Made by a program: the position numbers and the translations under genes
The notes under the pieces: generated by a model
The model's database searches: none
Told to the model about the DNA's origin: nothing
The model's input: the letters and a program-made list of their open reading frames with translations, nothing else
Origin: Clostridia bacterium
Lineage (GTDB): Bacteria > Bacillota > Clostridia > Oscillospirales > Acutalibacteraceae
Length of the DNA stretch: 64,000 nucleotides
Assembly (NCBI GenBank): GCA_017473165.1
Contig: JAFUNA010000014.1
Span: 124,001 to 188,000 of the forward strand
Direction: 5' to 3'
In this document: one piece after another, positions 35,129-43,201 of the stretch
Layout: each line of letters begins with the position of its first letter
How positions within the stretch are numbered: position 1 is the stretch's first letter

Positions 35129-35157
35129 TTGCACCAAAAACCGAAATATGGTATATA
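35129..35157 (+). promoter_or_regulatory. Promoter of the secreted acidic protein gene
   Basis: TTGCAC at 35129-35134, 17 bases, TATATA at 35152-35157 with an extended TG (TGG). The overlapping TATAAT at 35154-35159 would give a 19-base spacer. Confidence 0.55.
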
Positions 35158-35212
35158 ATGAAATTGTCATCGGGGATAACCCCCAATAAACAATTTTGAG
35201 GAGGACAAAAAA

Positions 35213-36496
35213 ATGAAAAAACGCATCACTCTCATTCTTACAGTTGTTTTTGCACTTGCACTCGCAATCTGCGGCTCAACCGCCGCCTTCGCTGCCGAAG
35301 AAAACGAAACCGTTGAATGGTTCTTCGGTGAAATCTATGAAGATGAATATTACGGTGAATACTGGGAATATGACCTTCTCGGCGAAGCAAAGGTTGGAAA
35401 GAACACCGTTTCACCCGAAACGGAAAGCTATGAAATCTGTTATGAATTCGACGTTCCCGAAAGCGGCTACTATCTTGTATCCTACTGCTGCGAAGAATTC
35501 GGCTGGGTAGGCTTTGCAGATTTCATAAAAGACGGTACAGCCTACACAGGAGATAATAACATCTGGGTAAAAGACGGTTATTTCACAGAAATTCTCTATT
35601 ATCTTGAAGAAGGCAAAAACTATGTCGCAGCAGACCGTTATTACAGCGAAGAGGAAGTATTCTTTGAAGTTGAATTCGCAGGCTCCGAAATCTCAAGTCT
35701 TACATTTGAGGAAAACGCATTCACCGACTACCTTATCGAAAGCGACATCAGCTACTGCGGAGGTTGTGACCATAAATACATCGCATTTGAAGACACAACC
35801 GTAAAATTCAACAGCGGCAAAACAATCGAAATCAAAAACTGTCCGCTTCCCTATGATTCAAAAAATGATGAAATCGTTAACGGAGAAAACGACATTACGG
35901 TTCATTTTCTTGAACACAGCGAAAATCTCACAATGACTGTCTGCACCGTTGACAAATTCGTTTCAAAGATTGAAATGACAAACATCGAAGACTACTACAT
36001 GGTTGTTGAATATTACGATGGCTATATCGTTCCCGACATCATTGAAGAAGAAATCACCGTTTATTTCACCGACGGAACAAAGTCAACCGCTGATTTTGAA
36101 TACGGCTACGCTTTTGTTGAATTCCCCAACGGCAGAGAATATGAGGTTTATTCATACTATGATGTTGAAAGAAGCGGTAGGGTTGAGCTTGTTTTCTGCG
36201 CTGCCTACGAAGAAATCATTTCTTATGATTGCAGAATCGAAGTTACCGATTTTGCCGAAAACTTCAAGCGTCTTCACAATAACAAGGTTTACATTATCAA
36301 CGATATAACCGCAAGCATCAGACGTGAATATGCCGATTACATCTGGTATTCAGATACAGCGATGGAATTCGTTCAGAATTTCCCCATACTTTTCGAAACC
36401 TGCTGTAATGACAGCCTTTGGGCATTGTATGACCTCATATGCAATGACATCGGTTTCTTCGGATATGTTACAACAGGCGAGGTTTACTCATGGTAA
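35213..36496 (+). CDS. Secreted acidic protein of unknown function
   Basis: A 427-residue protein with a classical signal peptide (MKKRITLILTVVFALALAI...AAFA, cleavage after about residue 29) and a strong GAGGAGG SD. The mature part is rich in Glu, Asp and Tyr and poor in Lys, with beta-sandwich-like stretches (ESYEICYEFDVPESGYYLVSY) and paired cysteines (YCGGCDH). I recognise no catalytic motif and no wall-anchoring LPXTG or repeat domain. Ordinary codon use matches its neighbours. It could be a secreted binding or adhesion protein. It is followed by a terminator and a lipoprotein gene. Confidence 0.7.
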   Translation: MKKRITLILTVVFALALAICGSTAAFAAEENETVEWFFGEIYEDEYYGEYWEYDLLGEAKVGKNTVSPETESYEICYEFDVPESGYYLVSYCCEEFGWVGFADFIKDGTAYTGDNNIWVKDGYFTEILYYLEEGKNYVAADRYYSEEEVFFEVEFAGSEISSLTFEENAFTDYLIESDISYCGGCDHKYIAFEDTTVKFNSGKTIEIKNCPLPYDSKNDEIVNGENDITVHFLEHSENLTMTVCTVDKFVSKIEMTNIEDYYMVVEYYDGYIVPDIIEEEITVYFTDGTKSTADFEYGYAFVEFPNGREYEVYSYYDVERSGRVELVFCAAYEEIISYDCRIEVTDFAENFKRLHNNKVYIINDITASIRREYADYIWYSDTAMEFVQNFPILFETCCNDSLWALYDLICNDIGFFGYVTTGEVYSW

Positions 36497-36533
36497 TCAA
36501 TAAAACCTGTTGAAAAATTTCAGATTTTGTGAT

Positions 36534-36570
36534 AAGGTGTATGGTGTTAAAACCATACACCTTTCCTTTT
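36534..36570 (+). terminator. Terminator after the secreted acidic protein gene
   Basis: Twelve-bp stem AAGGTGTATGGT with ACCATACACCTT, 6-base loop, followed by a T-rich tail. It overlaps the SD region of the next gene, so read-through probably sets expression of the lipoprotein. Confidence 0.8.
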
Positions 36571-36583
36571 GGGAGCTGATAAT

Positions 36584-37474
36584 ATGAAAAAAATCATTTC
36601 ATTGATGCTTGCCGCATCATTGATTTTTCTTTGTGCCTGCGGAAAAAGCGATGACAACGGTCCTTCCGAATCCGCAGCCGAAACAACCGAATCAACAACC
36701 CTGCACGACAAGGCTTTTTCGGAATGGGGCACCGACCTTCTGCCCGAAAACTTTCCCGCTCCGCCCAAAGGTGCACACAGTCTGACGGTGCAGACGGGAA
36801 CACCTTCCGCCGACGGCAACGGCTACCGCTCGGATTGGGTAAGGCTTACCTTCACCTGCCTTGACAAGGATTATCTTGAGTTTGCGGCGGAATTTTTCAA
36901 GCTCGGCTACACGGGAAGAACAAAGTATCTTTCGGGAACAAGCTATTTCCCCGACGGCTACAACGGAAACTGGCAGGACGGCAAAACCCTTGTCAGAGTC
37001 AACGATTCAAAGCTTAATGACAAGGGCGAATATGTTTATCAGATTGATGTTATGGATTGCGTTGACAATTTCCCTTCCGCTCTTGAAGAAATATTCCCGA
37101 AATTTGAGGGCTATTCAAGAAACACAGGCTATTATTACGGCTACAACGGCATTGACGAATTTGTTACCGACAAATTTGTAAGTCTTGACCAAAGTGAGCA
37201 TTGGTACTGGGATTTCGGCTTTGAGAACGCCTTTGTCGGAGTTACCGTTGAACAGTTTGAAGCATACATTGACAAGCTTGTTGAGGCAAGATTTGCGGGC
37301 AAGGTTTCCGACACAACAGCAGACACCTGCTCCGTAACCTCTGCAGATTTGTTCAAGGAAGTAAGCTCCGATGAAATTTACGGCTGCTTTATGCTCTATA
37401 ACCGAAGTCTGCAGACGCTTGACATTGTTTACACAAACCATATTGAAAGATTCACGGGATATCTTGACACATAA
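36584..37474 (+). CDS. Lipoprotein of unknown function
   Basis: A 296-residue protein with signal sequence and lipobox LCAC (MKKIISLMLAASLIFLCACGKS), then a Ser/Thr/Glu linker and a compact domain. The domain contains Tyr-rich stretches (YSRNTGYYYGYNGID) and aromatic clusters (HWYWDFGFEN). The ATG at 36584 with GGGAG upstream is chosen; an in-frame codon at 36569 lies in the preceding terminator. No catalytic motif is recognised. It ends four bases before the MITE-like element. Confidence 0.7.
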   Translation: MKKIISLMLAASLIFLCACGKSDDNGPSESAAETTESTTLHDKAFSEWGTDLLPENFPAPPKGAHSLTVQTGTPSADGNGYRSDWVRLTFTCLDKDYLEFAAEFFKLGYTGRTKYLSGTSYFPDGYNGNWQDGKTLVRVNDSKLNDKGEYVYQIDVMDCVDNFPSALEEIFPKFEGYSRNTGYYYGYNGIDEFVTDKFVSLDQSEHWYWDFGFENAFVGVTVEQFEAYIDKLVEARFAGKVSDTTADTCSVTSADLFKEVSSDEIYGCFMLYNRSLQTLDIVYTNHIERFTGYLDT

Positions 37475-37477
37475 AAT

Positions 37478-37786
37478 AACAAGGAGTGCTTGGGCGGAAC
37501 ATCATAAGGAAGTTAAGGTTTTTATCGTTTCTTTTCCGTTAATACATTATGAAAAAATCCCGTAATACACAAAGTATTGCGGGATTTTTGTCATTTCGTC
37601 TGAACGAAAAATAACCTGATAAAAACTGCTTCGCACCTTAAAAAAAGATAGTTTGGATATAGAACAAGGCAAAAAGCGCAGAAATCCTTGACGGATTTCG
37701 AGCATTTTTAACGCAGTTATATGCCAAAATATCCTTTTTAAGGCTTAAATTCCTTATGATGTGCCGCCCTTAGGGCACTCCTTGTT
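37478..37786. mobile_element. MITE-like element with about 40-bp imperfect terminal inverted repeats
   Basis: The 326-base gap between the lipoprotein and YhcH genes is filled by this element. The left end starts AACAAGGAGTGC and continues through GGGCGGAACATCATAAGGAA. The right end, read on the minus strand, is the same with a 3-base insertion and few mismatches. Inside are a strong hairpin with T run (37553-37589), a short hairpin GAAATCC/GGATTTC (37681-37699) and an inner inverted pair (about 37636-37650 with 37730-37743). There is no ORF. No clear target duplication is seen. It could instead be a structured repeat of another type; a copy search would decide. Confidence 0.6.
37553..37589. 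terminator. Terminator-like hairpin inside the MITE-like element
   Basis: Stem AAAAATCCCGTAATAC with GTATTGCGGGATTTTT (one G-T pair), 5-base loop, flanked by A and T runs, so it can stop transcription in either direction, including from the lipoprotein gene. Confidence 0.8.
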
Positions 37787-37800
37787 TGATTTTATCCTGA

Positions 37801-38241
37801 TTATATTTTGATTTTGAAAACAGCCTTTTTGATTTTATCGCTGTTTGTTTTGATGCCGGGCTTGTGGGTGTCTGCGGGAGCAAGGAAAGCAAATGTGCCT
37901 TCAACAAGAGAAACTCTTGTTGCCGCAGCGGTCTGTGTTGTAAAGAATTCAATATCGGGCTTATAGCCGGTTGAATCCTTTACGAAATCAAGCGGAAGAA
38001 CATCAATTGCCTCTTCGCCGCAGATTGCGTACTGCAAATCGTTGAATTCACGGTGAGCCTCAAAATCGCCGCCTGTACCGGGCTCGTATTCGTCAATGCC
38101 GACCTTAACGCCCTCTGCAACCTCATAGCTGCCGCACTCCATTGCTTTCATATCGTTTTCGGCAACGAACTTTGCGATTGCCTCAAATTTTTCGTTCATG
38201 TTGAAATAAAGCTTGAGATTTTCAATCTTGTCATAAATCAT
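37801..38241 (-). CDS. YhcH/YjgK/YiaL (EbgC-like) family protein
   Basis: A 146-residue cupin-fold protein. The family motifs are FEAHREFNDLQYAICGEE (metal-binding His/Glu region) and the C-terminal FAFLAPADTHKPG. Members include EbgC and YiaL and are linked to sugar or sialic acid catabolism as anomerases or accessory enzymes; the precise role here is unknown. The ATG (AAAGGAGAG SD) overlaps the sdpI stop as ATGA, so it is translated with the SdpR/SdpI operon, a pairing I would not have expected from function. Confidence 0.85.
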   Translation of the reverse strand: MIYDKIENLKLYFNMNEKFEAIAKFVAENDMKAMECGSYEVAEGVKVGIDEYEPGTGGDFEAHREFNDLQYAICGEEAIDVLPLDFVKDSTGYKPDIEFFTTQTAAATRVSLVEGTFAFLAPADTHKPGIKTNSDKIKKAVFKIKI

Positions 38242-38876
38242 TTTTTACTCTCCTTTTTGTAGAAAAGATATGACCCGATGAAGGGTACCGCAACCATTAT
38301 AACAAATACCGACGGATAAATCCATACCAAATTAAAAAAAGCCGTTGCAATGAGAACAATTCCGCCGATTACCCATACTTTGCCCGCCAGACGGTGGGTA
38401 TAATTCCAGTTTTCGGTGCTGTCAAGAGTCCATGAAATTTTTATGCCGATTGTGTAGCTTTGCTTGCATTTCGGCAGATAATTCCCGATAACAATAAAAA
38501 AGAAGCCGAAGAAAATAACCATCACCGTACCGACATTGAATTCTTCGCCGAGCGAAAAGGCGTAAACCACTCCGCTGACAAGAAGCGAAATTGCAGGAAT
38601 TATCCAAAGCACAAGATTAATCGATTTTTTTGTTATATTCTTACTTTTCGGGTCAAGGGAGGATGCAGCCATGCAAATCCATTGCATTGCAAGCATAAAC
38701 AGCGGCATTCCGAAAACCGCAAGCGCTCTGCTGCCGTAGCCGTCGGCTTCGCCCTGTGCGTTGAAATGCATGGGAATTTTTTCGGGCAGCTTATCCCATA
38801 AAATAAGCCCTGCAACAATCGGCAGCAAAATAATTATTGATGTTATAATCAATGTTTTCAAGTTCTTTTTAATCAT
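38238..38876 (-). CDS. SdpI family membrane protein
   Basis: A 212-residue membrane protein with about six helices. The N-terminal DUF1648 part has DKLPEKIPMHFNAQGEADGYG. The SdpI hallmark follows: GNYLPKCKQSYTIGIKISW, then TLDSTENWNYTHRLAGKVW. In Bacillus SdpI confers immunity to the SdpC toxin and acts as its signal sensor, sequestering SdpR. No sdpABC toxin genes occur in the window, so this may serve as an orphan immunity or sensor unit. It overlaps the sdpR stop by eight bases. Confidence 0.88.
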   Translation of the reverse strand: MIKKNLKTLIITSIIILLPIVAGLILWDKLPEKIPMHFNAQGEADGYGSRALAVFGMPLFMLAMQWICMAASSLDPKSKNITKKSINLVLWIIPAISLLVSGVVYAFSLGEEFNVGTVMVIFFGFFFIVIGNYLPKCKQSYTIGIKISWTLDSTENWNYTHRLAGKVWVIGGIVLIATAFFNLVWIYPSVFVIMVAVPFIGSYLFYKKESKK

Positions 38877-39144
38877 CGGATTTCTCTCCTTTCAAATCTG
38901 ATATCCAGAGCATAATTTCTTCAAGCACAGATGTATTCAGCTCATAATAAATGTATTTTCCGTCACGCTCGTCACGGATTAAATCCGCCTCTTTAAGCAC
39001 GGAAAGATGCCTTGAAACCGCCGCAAAGCTCACCGAAAAACTGTCGGATATTTCGCCTGCGGACATCCGTTTTTCCTTGAGCATATTCAGAATTTCCCTT
39101 CTTGTCGGGTCTGACAACGCTTTCAGGGTATTCTGCAAACTCAT
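38869..39144 (-). CDS. ArsR-type autorepressor, SdpR-like
   Basis: A 91-residue winged-helix regulator: LSDPTRREILNML, the recognition helix region SVSFAAVSRHLSVLKEADLI, and wing RDERDGKYIYYEL. No metal-binding cysteines are present, which fits SdpR rather than metal-sensing ArsR. The ATG at 39144 has GGAGG seven bases upstream; a longer reading to 39168 would begin within the operator. A perfect inverted repeat lies just upstream next to the -10, so it very likely represses its own operon (sdpR-sdpI-yhcH). Confidence 0.9.
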   Translation of the reverse strand: MSLQNTLKALSDPTRREILNMLKEKRMSAGEISDSFSVSFAAVSRHLSVLKEADLIRDERDGKYIYYELNTSVLEEIMLWISDLKGEKSDD

Positions 39145-39164
39145 ATCATCGCCTCCATCATTTA

Positions 39165-39188
39165 ACATTTAACTTAATCGTTAAATGT
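39165..39188. promoter_or_regulatory. Probable SdpR operator
   Basis: Perfect inverted repeat ACATTTAAC-N6-GTTAAATGT, directly adjacent to the -10 box at 39189-39194 and 20 bases before the sdpR ATG. Confidence 0.8.
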
Positions 39189-39217
39189 ATTCTAACACAT
39201 CATTATTCACTTGTCAA
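39189..39217 (-). promoter_or_regulatory. Promoter of the sdpR-sdpI-yhcH operon
   Basis: Minus strand TTGACA (39217-39212), 17 bases, TAGAAT (39194-39189). Confidence 0.82.
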
Positions 39218-39222
39218 GAGAG

Positions 39223-39251
39223 TTGACACGAATTTTTATGTGTGATAAACT
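39223..39251 (+). promoter_or_regulatory. Promoter of the GH30 gene
   Basis: TTGACA at 39223-39228, 17 bases, TAAACT at 39246-39251 with extended TG. It is back-to-back with the sdpR promoter, the two -35 boxes only five bases apart. Confidence 0.75.
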
Positions 39252-39279
39252 GAAAATATAATTTGAAGGGAGAAAGAGT

Positions 39280-40692
39280 ATGCTCAAAAGCTTTATATGC
39301 GTTGCCCTTGCGGCATTCCACACGTTCTTTTTCAATATTTTCACAAGCGACAAAAATCAGACTGTAGGGGTGAATCAATACATGGAAAATCAAGTTTTCG
39401 AAGGCTTCGGCACAAGCTCCTGCTGGTGGTCACAGACCATTGACAGCGAAGAAACCGCACGGGAAATCGCAAGACTTCTCTATGACGATGAAACTGGTCT
39501 TGGTCTTGACATTTACCGCTATAATATCGGCGGCGGCGAAAAGGATAACCCCGACTGCCGCATCGGAGATGTCACCAGACGCACCGAAAGCTTTTATGTT
39601 CTGAACAAAGAAACGGGTGAATATGAGTTTGACTTCACCCGTGACGCAAACGCACGCAGAATGCTTGACATGGCTGTTGAATACGGTGCAAAGGAAGTTA
39701 TTCTTTTCTGCAACAGCCCCCATTTTTCAATGACTGCAAGCGGTCAGGCATCGGGCGGGCTGACGGAATACGCTTCAAACCTCCCCAAGGAAAATTATCA
39801 GAAGTTTGTTGACTATGTGCTCACCATTGCCGACTGGTTTGTTGCACAGGGCTATCCCGTTTCCGCAATCTCCCCCATCAACGAGCCTCAATGGAAATGG
39901 GGCGGCGACTGGGTCGGTCAGGAGGGCTGCCACTATACCGCCGACGAAACCGTTGAGGTGCTTGAGCTTTTTGCAAAGGAAATGAAAAAACGCAATTCTC
40001 CCTATAAATTAAGCGGCCCCGAAAGCGGTCAGATGTCACCCGAATATCACGAATACATCGACAAATTCTTTGCAAACGAAACTCTCAACGAATTCTGCGA
40101 CACCTTCAGCGGTCACAGCTATTGGCTTGATAACAACACATGGGTAAAATCCGAAACAGGCAAAAAGTTTGCAGAACAATATCCCGACAAGAAATTCGAA
40201 ATGAGCGAATGGTGCGAGCTGCCCCTTAAGATTGATTCAAGAACAATCGACAGCGGTCTTTATATGGCTAACATCATCGTGCAGGATCTGAATTTATTCA
40301 ATGCCGTTTCATGGCAGAGCTGGACAGCCGTCAACGGCGACGGACTCATGGAAATTATCAACGGCGAGCTTGTTATTTATAACAGATATTATGCCTACAA
40401 GCATTTCACCAATTTCATCATGCCCGGCATGAAGAGAATTGACGTTATGGACAGCCTTGAAGGCAACAGCAAAATCGCTTCAACCGCCTTCACCGACGGA
40501 GAAAAGACGGTCATGGTGCTTGTCAACAACGCCGAAGACGCACAGGATATCAAGCTTTGGGGCGTTTATAAAAACATGGAAATTTACACAACAGATGCTT
40601 CTCATAACTGTGAAAAAACATTTTCCGACTCCTTCACCGCAAAAAATACTCTCCCCACAAAGAGCATAACAACAATTGTTTTATCGAGATAA
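39280..40692 (+). CDS. Glycoside hydrolase family 30-type secreted glycosidase
   Basis: A 470-residue retaining glycosidase. A signal or anchor (residues 1-20) precedes the GH30 barrel, whose start shows FEGFGTSSCWWSQ and LDIYRYNIGGGEKDNPDC. The acid/base Glu is in SPINEPQWKWGG and the nucleophile Glu in KFEMSEWCEL. A beta-sandwich follows from about residue 385 (SKIASTAFTDGEKTVMVLVNN). GH30 members include beta-1,6-galactanases, glucosylceramidases and xylanases; the subfamily is not decided. GAAGGGAG SD. Its 3' end overlaps the convergent membrane gene by 12 bases. Confidence 0.85.
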   Translation: MLKSFICVALAAFHTFFFNIFTSDKNQTVGVNQYMENQVFEGFGTSSCWWSQTIDSEETAREIARLLYDDETGLGLDIYRYNIGGGEKDNPDCRIGDVTRRTESFYVLNKETGEYEFDFTRDANARRMLDMAVEYGAKEVILFCNSPHFSMTASGQASGGLTEYASNLPKENYQKFVDYVLTIADWFVAQGYPVSAISPINEPQWKWGGDWVGQEGCHYTADETVEVLELFAKEMKKRNSPYKLSGPESGQMSPEYHEYIDKFFANETLNEFCDTFSGHSYWLDNNTWVKSETGKKFAEQYPDKKFEMSEWCELPLKIDSRTIDSGLYMANIIVQDLNLFNAVSWQSWTAVNGDGLMEIINGELVIYNRYYAYKHFTNFIMPGMKRIDVMDSLEGNSKIASTAFTDGEKTVMVLVNNAEDAQDIKLWGVYKNMEIYTTDASHNCEKTFSDSFTAKNTLPTKSITTIVLSR

Positions 40693-41400
40693 AAACAGGC
40701 AGGTAAGACTTTGCTTGTAGTAGGGAATAACATAGAGTGCGGGCAGAATTCCGATGCACAGCAGAAACCACGGCAGAAATCCGAGCTTGAAAAGCAGAAT
40801 ATCTCCGCAGATGCCCTGTGTTTTCCGCACGCTCTCTCTGATTGCATCCGCAGGCGAAAAATTGCGGTAGCAGGCAAGATAAAACAAAGATTTTGAATAC
40901 CGCTGAATAAAAACCGAATAAAACACAAAGCCGATTAACGCAAGGGCTGCAATTCCCGCTGAAAAAGCACAGACCGCCCTTACGCTCATCGGCTCTTTTT
41001 TTATTTGAAAATATAAAATCATTCCGCCCAGCAAAGGCAAAGCCTCAAACACGGAAAGCCAGAAAAGCTTCAGCCCGAAAAGATAAACTGTCAGCACAAA
41101 GGATTTTGCCGCACCCGAAAAGCCTATGCCCTTGCCCTTAAAAATTCTGACGTTGCTTGCAAGCATCAGCAGCTTTTTCTGCAGGGAAAGCCGCAATGCA
41201 CTTGCGGATATTACCGACAAAATCAAAGCACCTGCAGACACGGCAAATATGATTGTTTCGTTTACGGAATAAAAATCCAGTATTCCGTTGCAGAAGGTAA
41301 AAAACAGAAAAAGCGTTATCATCACAGCAGCCGTTGGCACTACCCTGCCCTGCGAGCCCGTCAGCGCTGCCCTTGCGGAAAGCTTGATTCTTGCGTTCAT
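40681..41400 (-). CDS. DUF975-like polytopic membrane protein
   Basis: A 239-residue protein with five or six helices. The part YSKSLFYLACYRNFSPADAIRESVRKTQG followed by DILLFKLGFLPWFLLCIGILPALYVIPYYKQS matches the ending typical of DUF975 proteins (a cytoplasmic amphipathic stretch, then a helix and PYYxxS). The N-terminus is basic and lacks a signal. ATG with GGGTGATG SD. It overlaps the end of the GH30 gene on the other strand. Function unknown, and family assignment moderate. Confidence 0.65.
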   Translation of the reverse strand: MNARIKLSARAALTGSQGRVVPTAAVMITLFLFFTFCNGILDFYSVNETIIFAVSAGALILSVISASALRLSLQKKLLMLASNVRIFKGKGIGFSGAAKSFVLTVYLFGLKLFWLSVFEALPLLGGMILYFQIKKEPMSVRAVCAFSAGIAALALIGFVFYSVFIQRYSKSLFYLACYRNFSPADAIRESVRKTQGICGDILLFKLGFLPWFLLCIGILPALYVIPYYKQSLTCLFLSR

Positions 41401-41420
41401 TTCATCACCCGAACAAAAAA

Positions 41421-41456
41421 ATTCCCGGAAGCCGAAGCCTCCGGGATTAGTTTTTT
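41421..41456. terminator. Terminator between the LCAT-like gene and the DUF975-like gene
   Basis: Hairpin TCCCGGAAGC with GCCTCCGGGA, flanked by an A run on one side and TTTTTT on the other; acts on either strand. Confidence 0.75.
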
Positions 41457-41476
41457 ATGTTTAATCGGTTTTATTC

Positions 41477-43027
41477 TCAAAGACCGAAAACTGCTCTGCA
41501 CTTGTCAAGAGCCGAGAAAATTTTATCGGTTACGGGGAAAACGTATTTTTCAAGCTTGTTATAAAGTGCGTCACCCTCCTCATATTCGGGAGCAGCAGCA
41601 CCCTCTGCAAAGTTACCCATGGGAATAACTCTGAGATTGGGCTTATCGTTCTGAAGGAACTGTGTATACATGGGATTTGACCAAACGTTATAGCATTCGT
41701 CAGCATACATGAACCAATAATACATTTCCATTATGCCGTCGTGTGCGTTGGAATGGAGCATATCCTTGATGAACCATGTGTTTTCGGGAAGGATGCAGGT
41801 TGAAGCATCGATTACACCGTCGGGTGAAAGATGGTTGTGACCGCAGTCGGTGCACTTCTGCTTATAGTTTTCGCCGAGTGTGCCGTTAAGGGGAGCAACG
41901 GTTGCACCTGCCGAAGCATACTGCGTGTCAACAGTTGCGTCGCTGTTTGCGTTCATTGTTTCAACAAGAGGAGTTCTCTGAATGTTGTAGCCTGCAACAA
42001 TCATAACACGAACGCCCTCATCCATTGCACCGTTGAGAATTTCGTCTGCACGGCTCTGAATCTGATAGTGATAATAGTCAGCTTTCTTGATAAGACCTGC
42101 CTGTGTTTCGGGGTCAAGGTTGATTTTCTTTGCTTCCTCATAAGAGCAATCAGGAACAAATGCCCAGAGTCCGAGAAGAGTTCCGAAAACGGGAGTCATA
42201 AGCTCGTTGAAAACTCTTTCCTGCTGGCTTTCAAGAATAACCTCGCCCGCAAAAAGAACAACGTCAACAAGTCCGCTGTAATAAAGCATATCAAACAGAG
42301 CGGTGAGAAGAATTCCCTCTGCATCAAAGGGAGGATAGCCGTCGCAGGCATATTCAAGAAGTGCTCTGGGATTGAGCGCAAGCTTTCTTGAAAGAAGGTC
42401 GCCCGCAACCGCTGTGCCGAGAAGAGGACAGCTCTGGAAAATGCAGGCATCAACGGCATCATAGCCGTATTCGTTGAAGTATGCAAGAGTTACAACGCCG
42501 CCCATTGAAGATGCACGGAAATGAACTTTGTTGTGACCCGTGAGCTTCATAACGTGCTTAACGTATTCGTTGAGCTGACCCGCAACCTCAACGGGGTCAA
42601 GACGCCAGTCATAGCTGAAATAATACTGTGTGCCCTTGCCGTGGTCGGTTTCGGTGGGGAACTCGGGCTTTGTGCTTACGTTTTCACGGGAGTTTCCGTC
42701 GCCGTCAAGTGCCATTGCACCAAAGGCTTCGCCGACTGACTCAATAAGAGCATCGCCGAGATAGTCAAGATTCATGGTGAGTCCGACCATCGCAAGCGAA
42801 GGAAGAACCTTGAGAACAATTTTGATTATGGATTCGGTTGTGGGTCTGAAAAGGGTTCTTTCGTTTTCGGTGTTGGGATTTTCATAGATATCGGTGCTGC
42901 CGAGAGGACCGACATATATTACGGGAAGCGTTCCGCAGCCGCATTCATCGCTTGCTGCAGAAACCGCAGGCATCATGACCGAAAAAATCATTACTGCTGA
43001 AAGAACAATTGCGATTATCTTTTTCAA
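41477..43027 (-). CDS. Secreted LCAT-like alpha/beta hydrolase
   Basis: A 516-residue exported protein with signal peptide ending in MPAVSAASDE. The early LPVIYVGPLGSTD loop, YDWRLDPVEVAGQL and the nucleophile elbow HFRASSMGGVVTLAYF resemble lecithin:cholesterol acyltransferase/PDAT-type lipases. The elbow reads A-S-S-M-G instead of the usual G-H-S-M-G, but the Ser is kept. A C-terminal CTDCGHNHLSPDGVIDAST segment, in which the region also gives NTWFIKDMLHSNAH, could supply the catalytic His. The TTG at 43027 with AAAGGATG upstream is chosen; an ATG at 43036 lies within that SD. Likely acts on extracellular lipid or ester; substrate unknown. Confidence 0.72.
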   Translation of the reverse strand: MKKIIAIVLSAVMIFSVMMPAVSAASDECGCGTLPVIYVGPLGSTDIYENPNTENERTLFRPTTESIIKIVLKVLPSLAMVGLTMNLDYLGDALIESVGEAFGAMALDGDGNSRENVSTKPEFPTETDHGKGTQYYFSYDWRLDPVEVAGQLNEYVKHVMKLTGHNKVHFRASSMGGVVTLAYFNEYGYDAVDACIFQSCPLLGTAVAGDLLSRKLALNPRALLEYACDGYPPFDAEGILLTALFDMLYYSGLVDVVLFAGEVILESQQERVFNELMTPVFGTLLGLWAFVPDCSYEEAKKINLDPETQAGLIKKADYYHYQIQSRADEILNGAMDEGVRVMIVAGYNIQRTPLVETMNANSDATVDTQYASAGATVAPLNGTLGENYKQKCTDCGHNHLSPDGVIDASTCILPENTWFIKDMLHSNAHDGIMEMYYWFMYADECYNVWSNPMYTQFLQNDKPNLRVIPMGNFAEGAAAPEYEEGDALYNKLEKYVFPVTDKIFSALDKCRAVFGL

Positions 43028-43125
43028 AAAAATCATCCTTTCGGAATTTGTTTCATACAGTTTAGCACATTTTGCATAAATAAACAATATTATTTTAAAT
43101 ATTTTTGCTAAATTTTATATAACAG

Positions 43126-43155
43126 TTGAAAAAATATGTATATCTGTGCTACAAT
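43126..43155 (+). promoter_or_regulatory. Promoter of the YfcC-phosphoesterase-MFS gene group
   Basis: TTGAAA at 43126-43131, 18 bases, TACAAT at 43150-43155 with extended TGC. Confidence 0.6.
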
Positions 43156-43201
43156 ATCCGAATAATAAAGCATTTGTATTTATGCACGGACGGTGAAAGA
43201 G

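Noticed and set aside
38238-39144. Complete Sdp toxin system
   Set aside because: Only the repressor and immunity/sensor genes are present; no SdpA, SdpB or SdpC-like gene is found in the window.
40681-40692. Frameshift or misassembly at the GH30/DUF975-like junction
   Set aside because: The two genes simply converge with a 12-base overlap of their ends; both reading frames and C-termini look intact.
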